Source of the DNA: Dactylosporangium roseum
Lineage (GTDB): Bacteria > Actinomycetota > Actinomycetes > Mycobacteriales > Micromonosporaceae
NCBI RefSeq assembly: GCF_025264685.1
Contig: NZ_CP073721.1
Span: 4,021,001 to 4,085,000, forward strand
Direction: 5' to 3'
Length of the DNA: 64,000 nucleotides
Shown piece by piece: positions 31,326 to 41,037 of this stretch. Position 1 is the stretch's first letter, and every line of letters starts with the position of its first letter. The notes beneath the pieces are model-generated. The model searched no databases, had not been told where the DNA came from, and was given only the letters and a program-made list of their open reading frames with translations. A program made the translations under genes and the position numbers.

Positions 31326-34199
31326 ATGAGCGATACGAGAGAACTGTCCGACCTTGTCGGTCGCCTGAGCCGTGCGGGCGTCGCGGACGTGCTGGTGGAT
31401 CCGGCGCACCGTGCGGCATACGCCAGCGACGCGTCGCTGTACCGCGTCGTGCCGCAGGCGGTGGTCCGGCCCCGGTCCGACGACGAGGTCGCGGCGACGT
31501 TCGAGGTCTGCCGTGCCCTCGGTGTGCCGATCACCGCCCGGGGCGCGGGGACGTCCGTGGCCGGCAACGCCATCGGCCGTGGCGTGGTGCTGGACTTCAG
31601 CCGGCACCTGAACCGGGTCCTGGACGTCGACGCCGGCAGCCGGACCGCCCGGGTGCAGGCCGGTACGGTCCACGCCACCTTGCAGGCGGCCGCCCGGCCC
31701 CTCTCGCTACGGTTCGGCCCCGACCCGTCGACGCACACCCGGTGCACGATCGGCGGGATGATCGGCAACAACTCCTGCGGGTCGCGGACCCTGGGATACG
31801 GCCGGACCTCGGACAACGTCGTCGGCCTGGAGGCCCGCACGATCGACGGCGAGCGACTGTCCACCGGCCGGGACGACAAGGGCCGCCCGACCATCGACGG
31901 TGGCAAGGCGATCACGGACAGCCTTCTGGAGATCGTCCGCGCCAACCTGGCGGTCGCCCGGACCGAGTTCGCCACCTTCTCGCGGCAGGTCTCCGGCTAC
32001 GCTGTCGAGCACCTCCTGCCCGAGCGCGGCTTCGACCTCACCGGCCTGCTGGTCGGCAGCGAAGGCACCCTCGCGGTGGTCACCGAGGCGACCGTGCGGC
32101 TGGTCGCCGACCCCTCGCACCGCCTGCTGGTCGTGCTCGGCTACCCGGACTTCGGCTCGGCGGGCGACGCCGTGCCCACCATTCTCGGGTTCAGCCCGAC
32201 GGCCTGCGAGGGGATCGACGCTCGGATCGTCGACGTGGTCCGCTCCCGGCGCGGTCCCGACGCGGTCCCCGGCCTCCCGTCCGGCCGGTCGTGGCTGTTC
32301 GTGGAGATCGCCGGCGACGACCTCGGCGAGGCGCGGGAACGCGCCCAGCGGCTGGTGGTGGAGGCCGGTGCCATCGACGCCATGGTCGTGGAGGACGCCG
32401 GGCGAGCCGCGCCGTTGTGGCGGATCCGTGAGGACGGCGCCGGGCTCGCCGGCCGTGCCCCGTCGGGGTCGCCGGCGCACGCCGGTTGGGAGGACGCCGC
32501 GGTCCCACCGGCGAAGATCGGCGACTACCTGCGCGACTTCGACGCCCTGGTCGACACGCACGGGCTCAGCGCCATGCCGTACGGGCATCTCGGCGACGGC
32601 TGCGTCCACGTCCGGCTCGACTTCCCGCTGGACAGGCCCGGTGGCCCCGGCAAGTTCCGCGCCTTCCTGGAGGACGCCGCGGACCTGGTCGTGCGCTACG
32701 GCGGGTCGCTGTCGGGGGAGCACGGCGACGGCCGCGCCCGCAGCGAGCTGCTGCCACGCATGTACTCCCCGGCGGCGATGGACCTGTTCCGCTCGGTCAA
32801 GCACGCGTTCGACCCGGAGCACCTGCTGAATCCGGGCGTGCTCGTCGACCCGGACCCGGTCGACGCGGACATCCGCGTCGCGGCGGCCCGGCCGGTCCGG
32901 ACGAAGCTGGCCCTGGCCTACCACAGCGACGGCGGCGACTTCAACCAGGCGGTCCACCGCTGCACGGGCGTCGGGAAGTGCCGCGCCGACACGACCGTGC
33001 TCGGCGGGGTCATGTGCCCGTCGTTCCTGGCCACCCGCGCCGAGAAGGACTCGACCCGCGGCCGGGCCCGGGTGCTGCAGGAGATGCTCGACGGGGACCT
33101 CGCCCCCGACTGGCGCGCTCCCGCGGTGCACGACGCGCTGGACCTGTGCCTGTCCTGCAAAGGCTGCGCGTCGGACTGCCCCACCGGCATCGACATGGCC
33201 GCCTACAAGGCCGAGGTGCTGCACCAGAGCTACCGCCGCCGGCTGCGGCCCCGCTCGCACTACTCCCTCGGCTGGCTGCCCCGCTGGTCCCGGCTGGCGG
33301 CGCGGCTGCCCCGGCTCGCCAACCGGCTCATGTCGGCGCCGGGTCTGCGCAAGGTCGCGCTGTTCATGGCCGGGGTCGACGCGCGCCGGTCGATTCCGGC
33401 CTTCGCGGACCGCACCTTCCGGCGATGGTTCCGCGCCACCACACGGCAGCGGCCCGCGACGGGCACGCCGGTCGTGCTGTTCGTCGACAGCTTCACCGAC
33501 CACTTCGCCCCGCAGATCGCCGAGGACGCCGTCGAGGTGCTCACCGCAGCCGGCTACGCGCCCGAGATCACCACCCGCTCGGCCTGCTGCGGCCTCACCT
33601 GGATCAGCACCGGCCAGCTCGACGCGGCGCGCCGCATCCTCACCTCGACCGTCGAGCAGTTGCGCGCCGCCGCCGAGCGTGGCGTGCCGATCGTCGGCCT
33701 GGAGCCGTCCTGCACCGGAGTGCTGCGCAGCGACCTGCTGGAGCTCGTCGACACCGACGCCGCCCGCGCCGTCAGCAAGGCCACCGTCACGGTCGCCGAG
33801 CTGCTGGCACGCACCCCCGGCTGGACGCCCCCGTCGCTGGCCGACGTCCGGGTCGTCGCCCAGCCGCACTGCCACCACCACGCCGTCATGGGCTGGTCCG
33901 CGGACGCCGACCTGCTCAAGCAGGCGGGCGCGACCGTGACCCGGCTCGGCGGGTGCTGCGGCCTGGCCGGGAACTTCGGTGTCGAGCGTGGTCACTACGA
34001 GGTGTCGGTGCGGGTCGCCGAGCAGCAGTTGCTGCCCGCGCTGGCGGGCGCGCCGGACGGTGACGTGTTCCTCGCCGACGGCTTCTCCTGCCGCACCCAG
34101 GCCGCCGACCTCGCCGACGTGCAGGGCAAACACCTCGTCCAGGTGCTGGCCGACGCCCTGCGCCGGGCCGGCGGACCCGGCGCCGGCCCGGAGCGGTAG
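31326..34199 (+). CDS. FAD-linked oxidase fused to Fe-S/CCG domains (D-lactate dehydrogenase-like)
   Basis: 957 residues from ATG 31326. Residues 1-520 are a GlcD-type flavin oxidase: PITARGAGTSVAGNAIGRGVVLD (FAD-binding, PP-loop), GGMIGNNSCGSRTLGYGRTSDNV and GHLGDGCVHVRLDFPLD. Near 600-640 are cysteine clusters CTGVGKCRAD and CLSCKGCASDCPTG for two 4Fe-4S centres. The C-terminal part has two CCG motifs (SACCGLTW and GGCCGLAGNFG) as in GlpC/HdrB. Such one-chain fusions oxidise D-lactate or another 2-hydroxyacid and feed quinone. The D-2-hydroxyacid substrate is not certain. It is transcribed away from the VOC gene. Confidence 0.9.
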   Translation: MSDTRELSDLVGRLSRAGVADVLVDPAHRAAYASDASLYRVVPQAVVRPRSDDEVAATFEVCRALGVPITARGAGTSVAGNAIGRGVVLDFSRHLNRVLDVDAGSRTARVQAGTVHATLQAAARPLSLRFGPDPSTHTRCTIGGMIGNNSCGSRTLGYGRTSDNVVGLEARTIDGERLSTGRDDKGRPTIDGGKAITDSLLEIVRANLAVARTEFATFSRQVSGYAVEHLLPERGFDLTGLLVGSEGTLAVVTEATVRLVADPSHRLLVVLGYPDFGSAGDAVPTILGFSPTACEGIDARIVDVVRSRRGPDAVPGLPSGRSWLFVEIAGDDLGEARERAQRLVVEAGAIDAMVVEDAGRAAPLWRIREDGAGLAGRAPSGSPAHAGWEDAAVPPAKIGDYLRDFDALVDTHGLSAMPYGHLGDGCVHVRLDFPLDRPGGPGKFRAFLEDAADLVVRYGGSLSGEHGDGRARSELLPRMYSPAAMDLFRSVKHAFDPEHLLNPGVLVDPDPVDADIRVAAARPVRTKLALAYHSDGGDFNQAVHRCTGVGKCRADTTVLGGVMCPSFLATRAEKDSTRGRARVLQEMLDGDLAPDWRAPAVHDALDLCLSCKGCASDCPTGIDMAAYKAEVLHQSYRRRLRPRSHYSLGWLPRWSRLAARLPRLANRLMSAPGLRKVALFMAGVDARRSIPAFADRTFRRWFRATTRQRPATGTPVVLFVDSFTDHFAPQIAEDAVEVLTAAGYAPEITTRSACCGLTWISTGQLDAARRILTSTVEQLRAAAERGVPIVGLEPSCTGVLRSDLLELVDTDAARAVSKATVTVAELLARTPGWTPPSLADVRVVAQPHCHHHAVMGWSADADLLKQAGATVTRLGGCCGLAGNFGVERGHYEVSVRVAEQQLLPALAGAPDGDVFLADGFSCRTQAADLADVQGKHLVQVLADALRRAGGPGAGPER

Positions 34200-34263
34200 C
34201 AGCGGACCGGCCGCGCCGCTTACACGGTCCGGCGCGGGCCGCGCGGCACGGCGCCGGCCGCGG

Positions 34264-35637
34264 TCAGCCGGCGACCTGCGGTAACGTCGCCACCGCGGCC
34301 GCGAGGGCCTCGTCGGACAGTTCGTGGTCGGCCAGTCCGCCGGACAGGAACGCCCCGTAGGCGGCCAGGTCGAGGTGGCCGTGGCCGCCCAGCGCGGTCA
34401 GGATCACCTTCGGCTCGCCGCTCTCCTTGCAGCGCAACGCCTCCTCGACACACGCGGCGAGGGCGTGCGTCGGCTCGGGCGCGGGGATGATGCCCTCCGT
34501 CCGGGCGAAGCGGACCCCCGCCTCGAAACACTCCCGCTGCGTCTTCGCGACCGCCTCGATGAGGCCCAGCTCGTACACGTGCGAGATCAGCGGCGCCATG
34601 CCGTGGTACCGCAGGCCGCCGGCGTGGATCGGGTCGGGGATGAAGTCGTGACCGAGGGTGTGCATCTTCATCAGCGGTGTCATGCCGGCGGTGTCGCCGA
34701 AGTCGTACGCGTAGACGCCCTTCGTCAGCGATGGGCACGACGCCGGTTCGACCGCCCGGATCGTCGGCGACATCGTCCCGGCGAGCTTCTCGCGCAGGAA
34801 CGGGAACGCGAGCCCGGCGAAGTTGGAGCCGCCGCCGGTGCAGCCGACGATGACGTCCGGGACGTCGCCGGCCTTCGCAAGCTGGAGCAGCGCCTCCTCG
34901 CCGATGATCGTCTGGTGCAGCAGCACGTGGTTGAGCACGCTGCCGAGGGCGTAGTTGGTGTCCGGGTGCTGCGCGGCGACCTCGACCGCCTCGCTGATCG
35001 CGATGCCGAGCGAGCCCGGCGAAGCGGGGTCCTTGGCGAGGACCGCCCGGCCGGCGGCGGTCAGGTCCGACGGCGACGGGTGGATGGTCCCGCCGAACGT
35101 CTCGATCATGATCTTCCGGTACGGTTTCTGGTCGTATGAGGCGCGGACCTGCCAGATCTCGCATTCCAGGCCGAACTGCGCGCTGGCGAACGCGAGCGCG
35201 GTGCCCCACTGCCCGGCGCCGGTCTCCGTCGTGAGCCGCCGGATCCCGGCCGCCGCGTTGTAGTGGGCCTGCGGCACGGCCGTGTTCGGCTTGTGCGAGC
35301 CGGCGGGGGAGACGCCTTCGTACTTGTAGTAGATGCGCGCCGGGGTGCCGAGGGCCCGTTCGAGACGGTGCGCCCGGAACAGCGGCGACGGCCGCCAGAG
35401 CCGGTAGACGTCGAGGACCTCGTCGGGGATGGGCACGTACCGTTCCTGGGTCACCTCCTGCTCGATGAGCGCCATCGGGAACAGCGCCGCCAGGTCGTCC
35501 GGCCCGACCGGCCGCAGGGTGCCGGGGTGCAGGACGGCCGGCGGCGGCGAGGGCAGGTCGGCCATGATGTTGTACCAGCGGCGGGGCATCTCCGACTCGG
35601 AGAGCACGATCTTCGTGGCGGCGTCCGTCATGCCCAC
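34264..35637 (-). CDS. trpB2: TrpB2-type tryptophan synthase beta-like PLP enzyme
   Basis: 457 residues; the length and the N-terminal extension before GRPSPLFRA-type sequence (here RLWRPSPLFRAHRLE) mark the TrpB2 rather than TrpB1 class. The PLP lysine is in GSHKPNTA, the phosphate loop is GCTGGGSNFAGL, and TTETGAGQWG and YALGSVLNHV are conserved. TrpB2 joins indole and serine to tryptophan without a TrpA partner; none is present here. A start at ATG 35631 is equally possible. The gene is isolated. Confidence 0.93.
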   Translation of the reverse strand: MGMTDAATKIVLSESEMPRRWYNIMADLPSPPPAVLHPGTLRPVGPDDLAALFPMALIEQEVTQERYVPIPDEVLDVYRLWRPSPLFRAHRLERALGTPARIYYKYEGVSPAGSHKPNTAVPQAHYNAAAGIRRLTTETGAGQWGTALAFASAQFGLECEIWQVRASYDQKPYRKIMIETFGGTIHPSPSDLTAAGRAVLAKDPASPGSLGIAISEAVEVAAQHPDTNYALGSVLNHVLLHQTIIGEEALLQLAKAGDVPDVIVGCTGGGSNFAGLAFPFLREKLAGTMSPTIRAVEPASCPSLTKGVYAYDFGDTAGMTPLMKMHTLGHDFIPDPIHAGGLRYHGMAPLISHVYELGLIEAVAKTQRECFEAGVRFARTEGIIPAPEPTHALAACVEEALRCKESGEPKVILTALGGHGHLDLAAYGAFLSGGLADHELSDEALAAAVATLPQVAG

Positions 35638-35745
35638 GATCTTCGCCCCGGACCGGCGAAATCGGAACGTCCGGCCCCCGTTCAGGTGGCGTGTCGCCGC
35701 TGCGGCGAGGGACCGGCCTGGGGCAACGGGCGACGGTCGCGGGGA

Positions 35746-36655
35746 TCAGCGGCGCTGGAGTTCCCGGTCGCGCCAGGCCGTCGCCCACGAGGTGCGGCCG
35801 TTGGTGCGCAGCAGCGAGCCCTCGTAGAGGCGGGCGCCGGCGGCGAGGGCGGCCAGGGCGGTCACGACGAGGATCGCCAGCGACACGAACGGCTCCCACA
35901 CGGCGGCGTCGCCGTCGAAGAGGCGGATCGGCATCGCCGTCGGCGCGGAGAACGGGACGTAGGACAGCACGGTGATCACCGTCGGGTTGTCCTGGAGGAA
36001 CGCCACCAGGAAGAACGGCAGCATCACGAGAAGCTGGACCGGCATCGACGCGCCGCTGATGTCCTCCTGGCGGTCGACCAGCGCGCCGACCGCGGCCCAC
36101 AGCGCGGCCAGCATCACGAAGCCGACGACGAAGAAGGGCACGAACCAGCCCATCGCCGGGGCCAGCAGCGGCAGCAGCTCGCTCCCGCCGTCGGTGAGCT
36201 GCGCGCCCGCGACCGTCACGAACGTGATGAGCGCGATCTGGGCCAGCGCCAGGACGCCGCCGGCGAGGACCTTGCCCGCCAGGAGCGCCCGCGCGGGTAC
36301 CGCCGCGACGAGGATCTCCACCATGCGGGTCTGCTTCTCCTCGGTGACGCTCTGGGCGATCTGCAGCCCGAACGTCAGCGACGTGAAGAAGAAGACGATG
36401 GCGAACGCGAACGGGACGATGAACGCCGCGACCTCGTTCACCGCGTCCGGGTCGAGCAGCCGGACCTCCGGCTGCGTCGACAGCGCCCGCACCACGTCGC
36501 CGGGCGCATCCTTCATGGCGACGACGGCCGGCCCCGCCACGACGGCGGCGTCGACCTCGCCGGCACGGACGAGCCGCTCCGGGTCCGCGGCGACGCGCAC
36601 CTCCAGCCCGGCGTCACGGAGCCGCTGCTCGGACGCGTCGCCGGCCGCGACCGCG
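35746..36655 (-). pseudogene. ABC-2 type permease, N-terminus deleted
   Basis: About 300 codons of a NatB-type exporter permease remain: an extracytoplasmic segment (EVRVAADPERLVRAGEVDAA), then five or six membrane helices with FIVPFAFAIVFFFTSLTFG, SVTEEKQTRMVEILVAAVPA, FVPFFVVGFVMLAALWAAVG and LSYVPFSAPTAMPIRL. The first membrane helix and the leading part of the large outer loop are absent. Its frame begins in mid-protein at about 36655, exactly where the ATPase coding sequence stops, so one deletion removed the join between the two genes. Confidence 0.75.
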
Positions 36656-36656
36656 G

Positions 36657-37040
36657 GTCGTCGGCGCGCTGGCCGAGACTCAGCCACTCCAGCAGCTCGT
36701 CGGCGTTGCGGCGCACCGCGGCGGCCGACAGGCCGTGCAGCCGGCCGAGGTAGGTCAACTGGTCGCGGACGCTCATCTTCGGGTACAGGCCGCGCTCCTC
36801 CGGCATGTAGCCGAACCGGCGCCGGTCCTCCCGTGTGAGCGGCGACCCCTGCCAGGTGACCTCGCCCGAGTCGGGGGCGAGGACCCCGAGGATGATCCGC
36901 ATCGACGTGGTCTTGCCGGCGCCGTTGGCGCCCACGAACCCGGTCATGCGACCGGCCACGACGTCGAACGTGACGTCCTGGAGCACCTGCCGGTCACCGA
37001 ACCGGCGGCTGATCGCTTCGAGGTGCAGCACCTTGCTCAT
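36657..37040 (-). pseudogene. ABC transporter ATPase, C-terminal half deleted
   Basis: From ATG 37040 about 128 codons are normal: VLHLEAISRRFGDRQVLQDV, Walker A GANGAGKTTSM, and FGYMPEERGLYPKM. After RADDP the sequence turns into permease coding sequence in a different frame. The ABC signature, Walker B and H-loop are all lost, so the product cannot hydrolyse ATP. The frame runs on to a stop at 36513 with unrelated residues. Confidence 0.75.
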
Positions 37041-37132
37041 ACCGGACACGGTAGGCACTCGCGGCCTCGGCGGCTCGCTGTGCATGCCCGCGACGATGGC
37101 ACGCCACCCGCTCGGGCGCCAAACCCCCGCAC

Positions 37133-40084
37133 TCAGGCCGACCGCGCCGCGACCCGCTCCTCGGTGAGCCACGCCTCGGCCGCCGGCTCCGCGAGCGGCT
37201 TCGCGTAGAGGTACCCCTGGCCGAACCGGCAGCCGGCGTCACGCAGCAGCCCGTTGTCGACCAGTGTCTCGATCCCCTCGGCGACCACGCTCATCTGGAG
37301 CGTGCCGGCGAGCTGGATGATGCCCCGCACCAGGTCAAGCTGCTTGCTGGAGACCGCGATCGTGTCGACGAACGACTTGTCCAGCTTGAGCGCGTCGACC
37401 GGGACCCGGTGCAGGTACGACAGCGACGAGTAACCGGTGCCGAAGTCGTCGATGGAGATCCGGATCCCGGCGTTGCGCAGCCGCGAGATGTCGGCGCGGA
37501 TCTCGTCGTCGTCGCCGAGCAGCAGGCTCTCGGTGATCTCCAGCATGAGCAGGTCCGGGTGCACGCCGTGCCGGGTCAGCGTCTCGAAGACCAGGTCGAC
37601 GAAGCCGGCGGTGCGGAACTGGCGGACCGACACGTTGACGCTCACGTAGGGCGGGTCGGCCTGGAATATCGCCTGCCAGCGGGCCGCGACCGCGACCGAC
37701 GCCTCGAGGACCCACGCGCCGAGCTTGACGATGAGGCCGCTCTCCTCGGCGATCTCGATGAACTGCAGCGGCGGGATCATCCCGCGGGTGGGGTGCAGCC
37801 AGCGCACCAGTGCCTCGAAGCCGCGGGTCCGGCCCGACGACAGCTCGACGATCGGCTGGAAGTGCAGCACGAACTGGCCGTCGTCGATCGCGGCGTCCAT
37901 GGCGGTGCGGAGCTGCATGCGGGACGCGACCTGGGCGTGCAGCGACCCCTCGTACCGCCGCCAGCGGCCCTTGCCCTCGCGTTTCGCCGCGCCCATCGCG
38001 ATGTGCGCCTCGGCGAGCAACTGGCCGCCCCGCGGCACGTCGAAGACGGTCGCCACGCCGATGCTGAGCTGCATCCGGATGATGCTGCCGGCGATCAGGA
38101 ACGGCTCCTCGAACGCCTCCACCAGCCCGGCCGTGAACCGCTCGACGTCCGCGACGTCCGCGGCCTCGTCGAGCATCCCGCCGAACTCGTCGGCGCCGAG
38201 CCGGGCCACCGCGCCGCGACCCTCGAACGCCCGGCTGAGCCGGTCCGAGACCGCGATCAGCAGCCCGTCACCGACGTCCTGCCCCATGCTGTCGTTGACG
38301 ACGCTGAAATCGTCGAGGTTGAGCACCAGGATCGCGTCGGGCGACTTCTGCGCGAGGTCCTGGAACCGCAGGCGGTTGCCCAGCCCGGTGAGCGGGTCGA
38401 GGTACGCCCGGTCGAGCAGTTCCTGCTGCAGCCGCCGCTGCTCGGTGACGTCACGCATGGTGAGGACGAGCCCGCCGACGGTCGGCTCGTCGCGCAGGTC
38501 CCGCACCACGACCTCGGCGACGATGAGGGCGCCGTCGGGGCGCCGCACCCGCCAGGTCACCGCCTCGTCGTGCGGCACGGTCGGGGCGTCCGCCGGGTCG
38601 ACGAGGTCGAGCAGGCTGGTGCCGACCAGGTCGGCGGTGCCGAGGACCGGCTTGGCGGCGGGGCTGGCGTAGGTGATCCGGCTGTCGCCGTCGACGATGA
38701 GGATCACGTCGGTCGCGCCGAGCACGAGCGTCCGGAAGTACTCCTCGCTCTCCCGCTTGTTGATCTCCCGGTTGAGGGCGATGTGGTCGAGCATGCTGGC
38801 CGCCTGCCCGGCGAGCACCGGCAGCGTCTCCTGCAGCGGTACCAGCACCGGCTCGGCCGCGGCGACGAACAGTTCACCGACCTCGCGGTCGCCGACCGAC
38901 AGCCGGCAGCACAGCGCCAGCTCGAAGCCCGGTAGCCCGCTCGCGACGCAACCGGGCAGGTCCCGCACGTAGGAGATGCCCATCGGCTGGTCGCCGGCCG
39001 TACCCGGCTCGTGCAGCGCGAGCACGACCCGGTGCGGTGTGCCGGGCGCGAGCAGCCGCTGCACGGACCGGTGGACGACGGCGCGGACCTGCGTCTCGTC
39101 GGTCGTGGACAGCAGCGCCTCGCAGGCCCGCCGCAGCTCGCGTTCGCGGGCCGTGGTGCGGCGCAGGCCGGTGACGACGGTCGACATGCGCATCATCGCG
39201 AGCAGGACGAGCAGACCGGACACCAGGGCGATCACCATGCCGTCGCGGACCGTCCCGTTGACCGCCTGGACGAACAGGACGGTCGGGGCGATGAGCGAGG
39301 CCATGCCCAGGACGGCCCGCCGGGTGTGGAGCTCGTTGCGGCGCAGCACCCGCGGCTCGGTGAGCTGCCGCATCGACGGGTGCAGCACGGCCGCGCCGCC
39401 GGCGATGTAAAAGAGCAGCCAGAGCAGGTCGATCGGCGTGCCGATCTCCCAGTGGCCGTTGAGCCGGTCCAGGCTGTAGAGGACGTCGGCGGCGAGCAGC
39501 CCGCCGACCGAGGTGAGCAGCAGCAGGACCGTCCAGCTCCGCTGCACGGTGATGACCAGCCGGGCCAGGATGGCCAGCGTGAGCACGTCGCACAGCGGGT
39601 ACGCGACCGAGACCGCCTTCTCGAGGGTGTTCAGCTCGTCGCTCTCCAGATACGGATGGATGACGAACACCCAGGACAGGAAGCCGGCGCCGGCGGTGAG
39701 GATCAGCGCGTCGATGACGCTCGCCCGGTCCCGCACGGCCGCGCCCGAGCGGGACAGCCCCCACAGCGCGAGCAGCAGGATCGGCGCCGACACGCCGAGG
39801 TAGAGCGCGTCGACGACCGACGGGAACGCCGGGTGGTCGAGCACGACGGCGAGCACGTAGGCGAGCATCGTGCCGGCCGCGAAGGTCAGGTAGTTGGCGC
39901 CGAGCAGCAGCCAGGGACGCTTGCGCCGGGGATTGTTGCGGTAGATGCCGACGCCGATCGCGATCGCGTTGGACAGGACGATGACCGCCCACGCGGCGAG
40001 GGCCGCGGAAGGCACGAGCGCGTACAGCGTGAGGAGCAGCAGGGTCCACATACCGTACAGGCCGAGTGCACGCCGGGTCATCAC
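37133..40084 (-). CDS. Membrane PAS-GGDEF-EAL protein (cyclic di-GMP turnover)
   Basis: 983 residues. About ten helices fill residues 1-310 (MASE-like sensor), followed by a GAF-like region, a PAS domain (EEYFRTLVLGATDVILIVDG), a GGDEF domain with DPLTGLGNRLRFQ and an EAL domain. The cyclase motif reads RLGADEFGG (GADEF in place of GGDEF), so synthesis is probably weak or lost. The EAL side keeps GFEALVRW, NVSVRQF, EITESLLL, IDDFGTGYSSLSYL, LKLDKSFV and AEGIET, so phosphodiesterase activity is expected. Output is probably lower cyclic di-GMP in response to an envelope signal; in actinobacteria this dinucleotide controls development through BldD. Confidence 0.93.
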   Translation of the reverse strand: MMTRRALGLYGMWTLLLLTLYALVPSAALAAWAVIVLSNAIAIGVGIYRNNPRRKRPWLLLGANYLTFAAGTMLAYVLAVVLDHPAFPSVVDALYLGVSAPILLLALWGLSRSGAAVRDRASVIDALILTAGAGFLSWVFVIHPYLESDELNTLEKAVSVAYPLCDVLTLAILARLVITVQRSWTVLLLLTSVGGLLAADVLYSLDRLNGHWEIGTPIDLLWLLFYIAGGAAVLHPSMRQLTEPRVLRRNELHTRRAVLGMASLIAPTVLFVQAVNGTVRDGMVIALVSGLLVLLAMMRMSTVVTGLRRTTARERELRRACEALLSTTDETQVRAVVHRSVQRLLAPGTPHRVVLALHEPGTAGDQPMGISYVRDLPGCVASGLPGFELALCCRLSVGDREVGELFVAAAEPVLVPLQETLPVLAGQAASMLDHIALNREINKRESEEYFRTLVLGATDVILIVDGDSRITYASPAAKPVLGTADLVGTSLLDLVDPADAPTVPHDEAVTWRVRRPDGALIVAEVVVRDLRDEPTVGGLVLTMRDVTEQRRLQQELLDRAYLDPLTGLGNRLRFQDLAQKSPDAILVLNLDDFSVVNDSMGQDVGDGLLIAVSDRLSRAFEGRGAVARLGADEFGGMLDEAADVADVERFTAGLVEAFEEPFLIAGSIIRMQLSIGVATVFDVPRGGQLLAEAHIAMGAAKREGKGRWRRYEGSLHAQVASRMQLRTAMDAAIDDGQFVLHFQPIVELSSGRTRGFEALVRWLHPTRGMIPPLQFIEIAEESGLIVKLGAWVLEASVAVAARWQAIFQADPPYVSVNVSVRQFRTAGFVDLVFETLTRHGVHPDLLMLEITESLLLGDDDEIRADISRLRNAGIRISIDDFGTGYSSLSYLHRVPVDALKLDKSFVDTIAVSSKQLDLVRGIIQLAGTLQMSVVAEGIETLVDNGLLRDAGCRFGQGYLYAKPLAEPAAEAWLTEERVAARSA

Positions 40085-40245
40085 GCTCCTTCCGTCGCAA
40101 GGCGCTCGAAAGCCCTATCGGTCGAAGCGAAGAGGTTCTTAAGGGTTGTGCGGACGGTGCGTGCGCCGTTTGAGTGAGCGCGCGCATGCATGGGGTAGTT
40201 GACCGTGGTGGCGCGTTGCTGTGGAAGCGTACGCTTTCCGCGGCG

Positions 40246-40791
40246 CTATTCGGCGTCGAGCGCCGTGTCGCCTATCCGGCGGCTCGCGTCGCTGTCCGGC
40301 GTGATGCTCAGTCGCCAGTGATTGCAGTGGATGGGCCGGCCCTCGTAGTCCATGTCGCACTGGCCGAGCAGCTCAAAGCCGAGCCGCCGGACGATCCCGT
40401 TCGACGGGCCGTTGCGCACGTCGGCGAAGCCGTGGATCTCGGTGAACCGGCCCTCGGCGCGGCCGCGCTCGACGAGCACGCGGAAGGCGGCGGCGGCGAC
40501 GCCCTGGGCCTGGAACTCGGGGAACAGCATCGAGCCGACCTCGTGGACGATCCCGCCCTCCCACGGCGTGCGGAAGATGGCGATGATGCCAGCGGGACGC
40601 CGCGCGCCGTCGACATGGATCGTGAAATACCAGTCACCGTCGGCGACGCCGGCCATCCGCTTGGCGTGGATCCGGGCGGCCTCCTCGGCCCCTACCGGCC
40701 CGCCGAGTCGGCTCTTCACCTCGGGGTCGGCCTCCAGGGCCACGGTGAGCGCCAGATCCTCGTCCCCGTACGGCCGCAGTTCGATGCCCAC
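40246..40791 (-). CDS. GNAT N-acetyltransferase (RimJ/RimL-like)
   Basis: 181 residues from ATG 40791. IELRPYGDEDLALTVALEADPEV starts the domain, PAGIIAIFRTPWEGGIVHEVGSMLFPEFQAQGVAAAAFRVLVERGR holds the acetyl-CoA loop (QAQGVA), and NGPSNGIVRRLGFELLGQCDMDYEG closes it. The target is unknown; relatives modify ribosomal proteins or antibiotics. No linked resistance or target gene. Confidence 0.88.
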   Translation of the reverse strand: MGIELRPYGDEDLALTVALEADPEVKSRLGGPVGAEEAARIHAKRMAGVADGDWYFTIHVDGARRPAGIIAIFRTPWEGGIVHEVGSMLFPEFQAQGVAAAAFRVLVERGRAEGRFTEIHGFADVRNGPSNGIVRRLGFELLGQCDMDYEGRPIHCNHWRLSITPDSDASRRIGDTALDAE

Positions 40792-40857
40792 CGCAGCATC
40801 GTAGACGGGAGGCTCGCCGTCGGCCCGCCGGGCGGCGCCGGCGTAGCCGCTCCCGGC

Positions 40858-40944
40858 CGCGTTCCGAACCGGGCGACTCCATGATCATGGGAAAGATGTG
40901 GCTATCGGGGCAGCCGCATCGTTCCCATGATCATGAGGTCGAGC
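40858..40944. repeat. Hairpin repeat, family B copy 3
   Basis: CATGATCATGGGAA (40880-40893) pairs with TTCCCATGATCATG (40922-40935), with an inner loop resembling copy 1 (GGCTATCGGGGCAGCC). Flanks CGTTCCGAACCGGGCGACTC on the left and GTCGAGC on the right match those at 15260-15345. It lies between the GNAT and methyltransferase genes. Confidence 0.85.
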
Positions 40945-41037
40945 CGCACGGCGGCGGATCGCGGCGGAACGCGCGCCGGCCGGCACACTCCCTGCGGTAC
41001 ACGATGGGCGGCAGCGCGTCGTTCACCACGACCCGGA

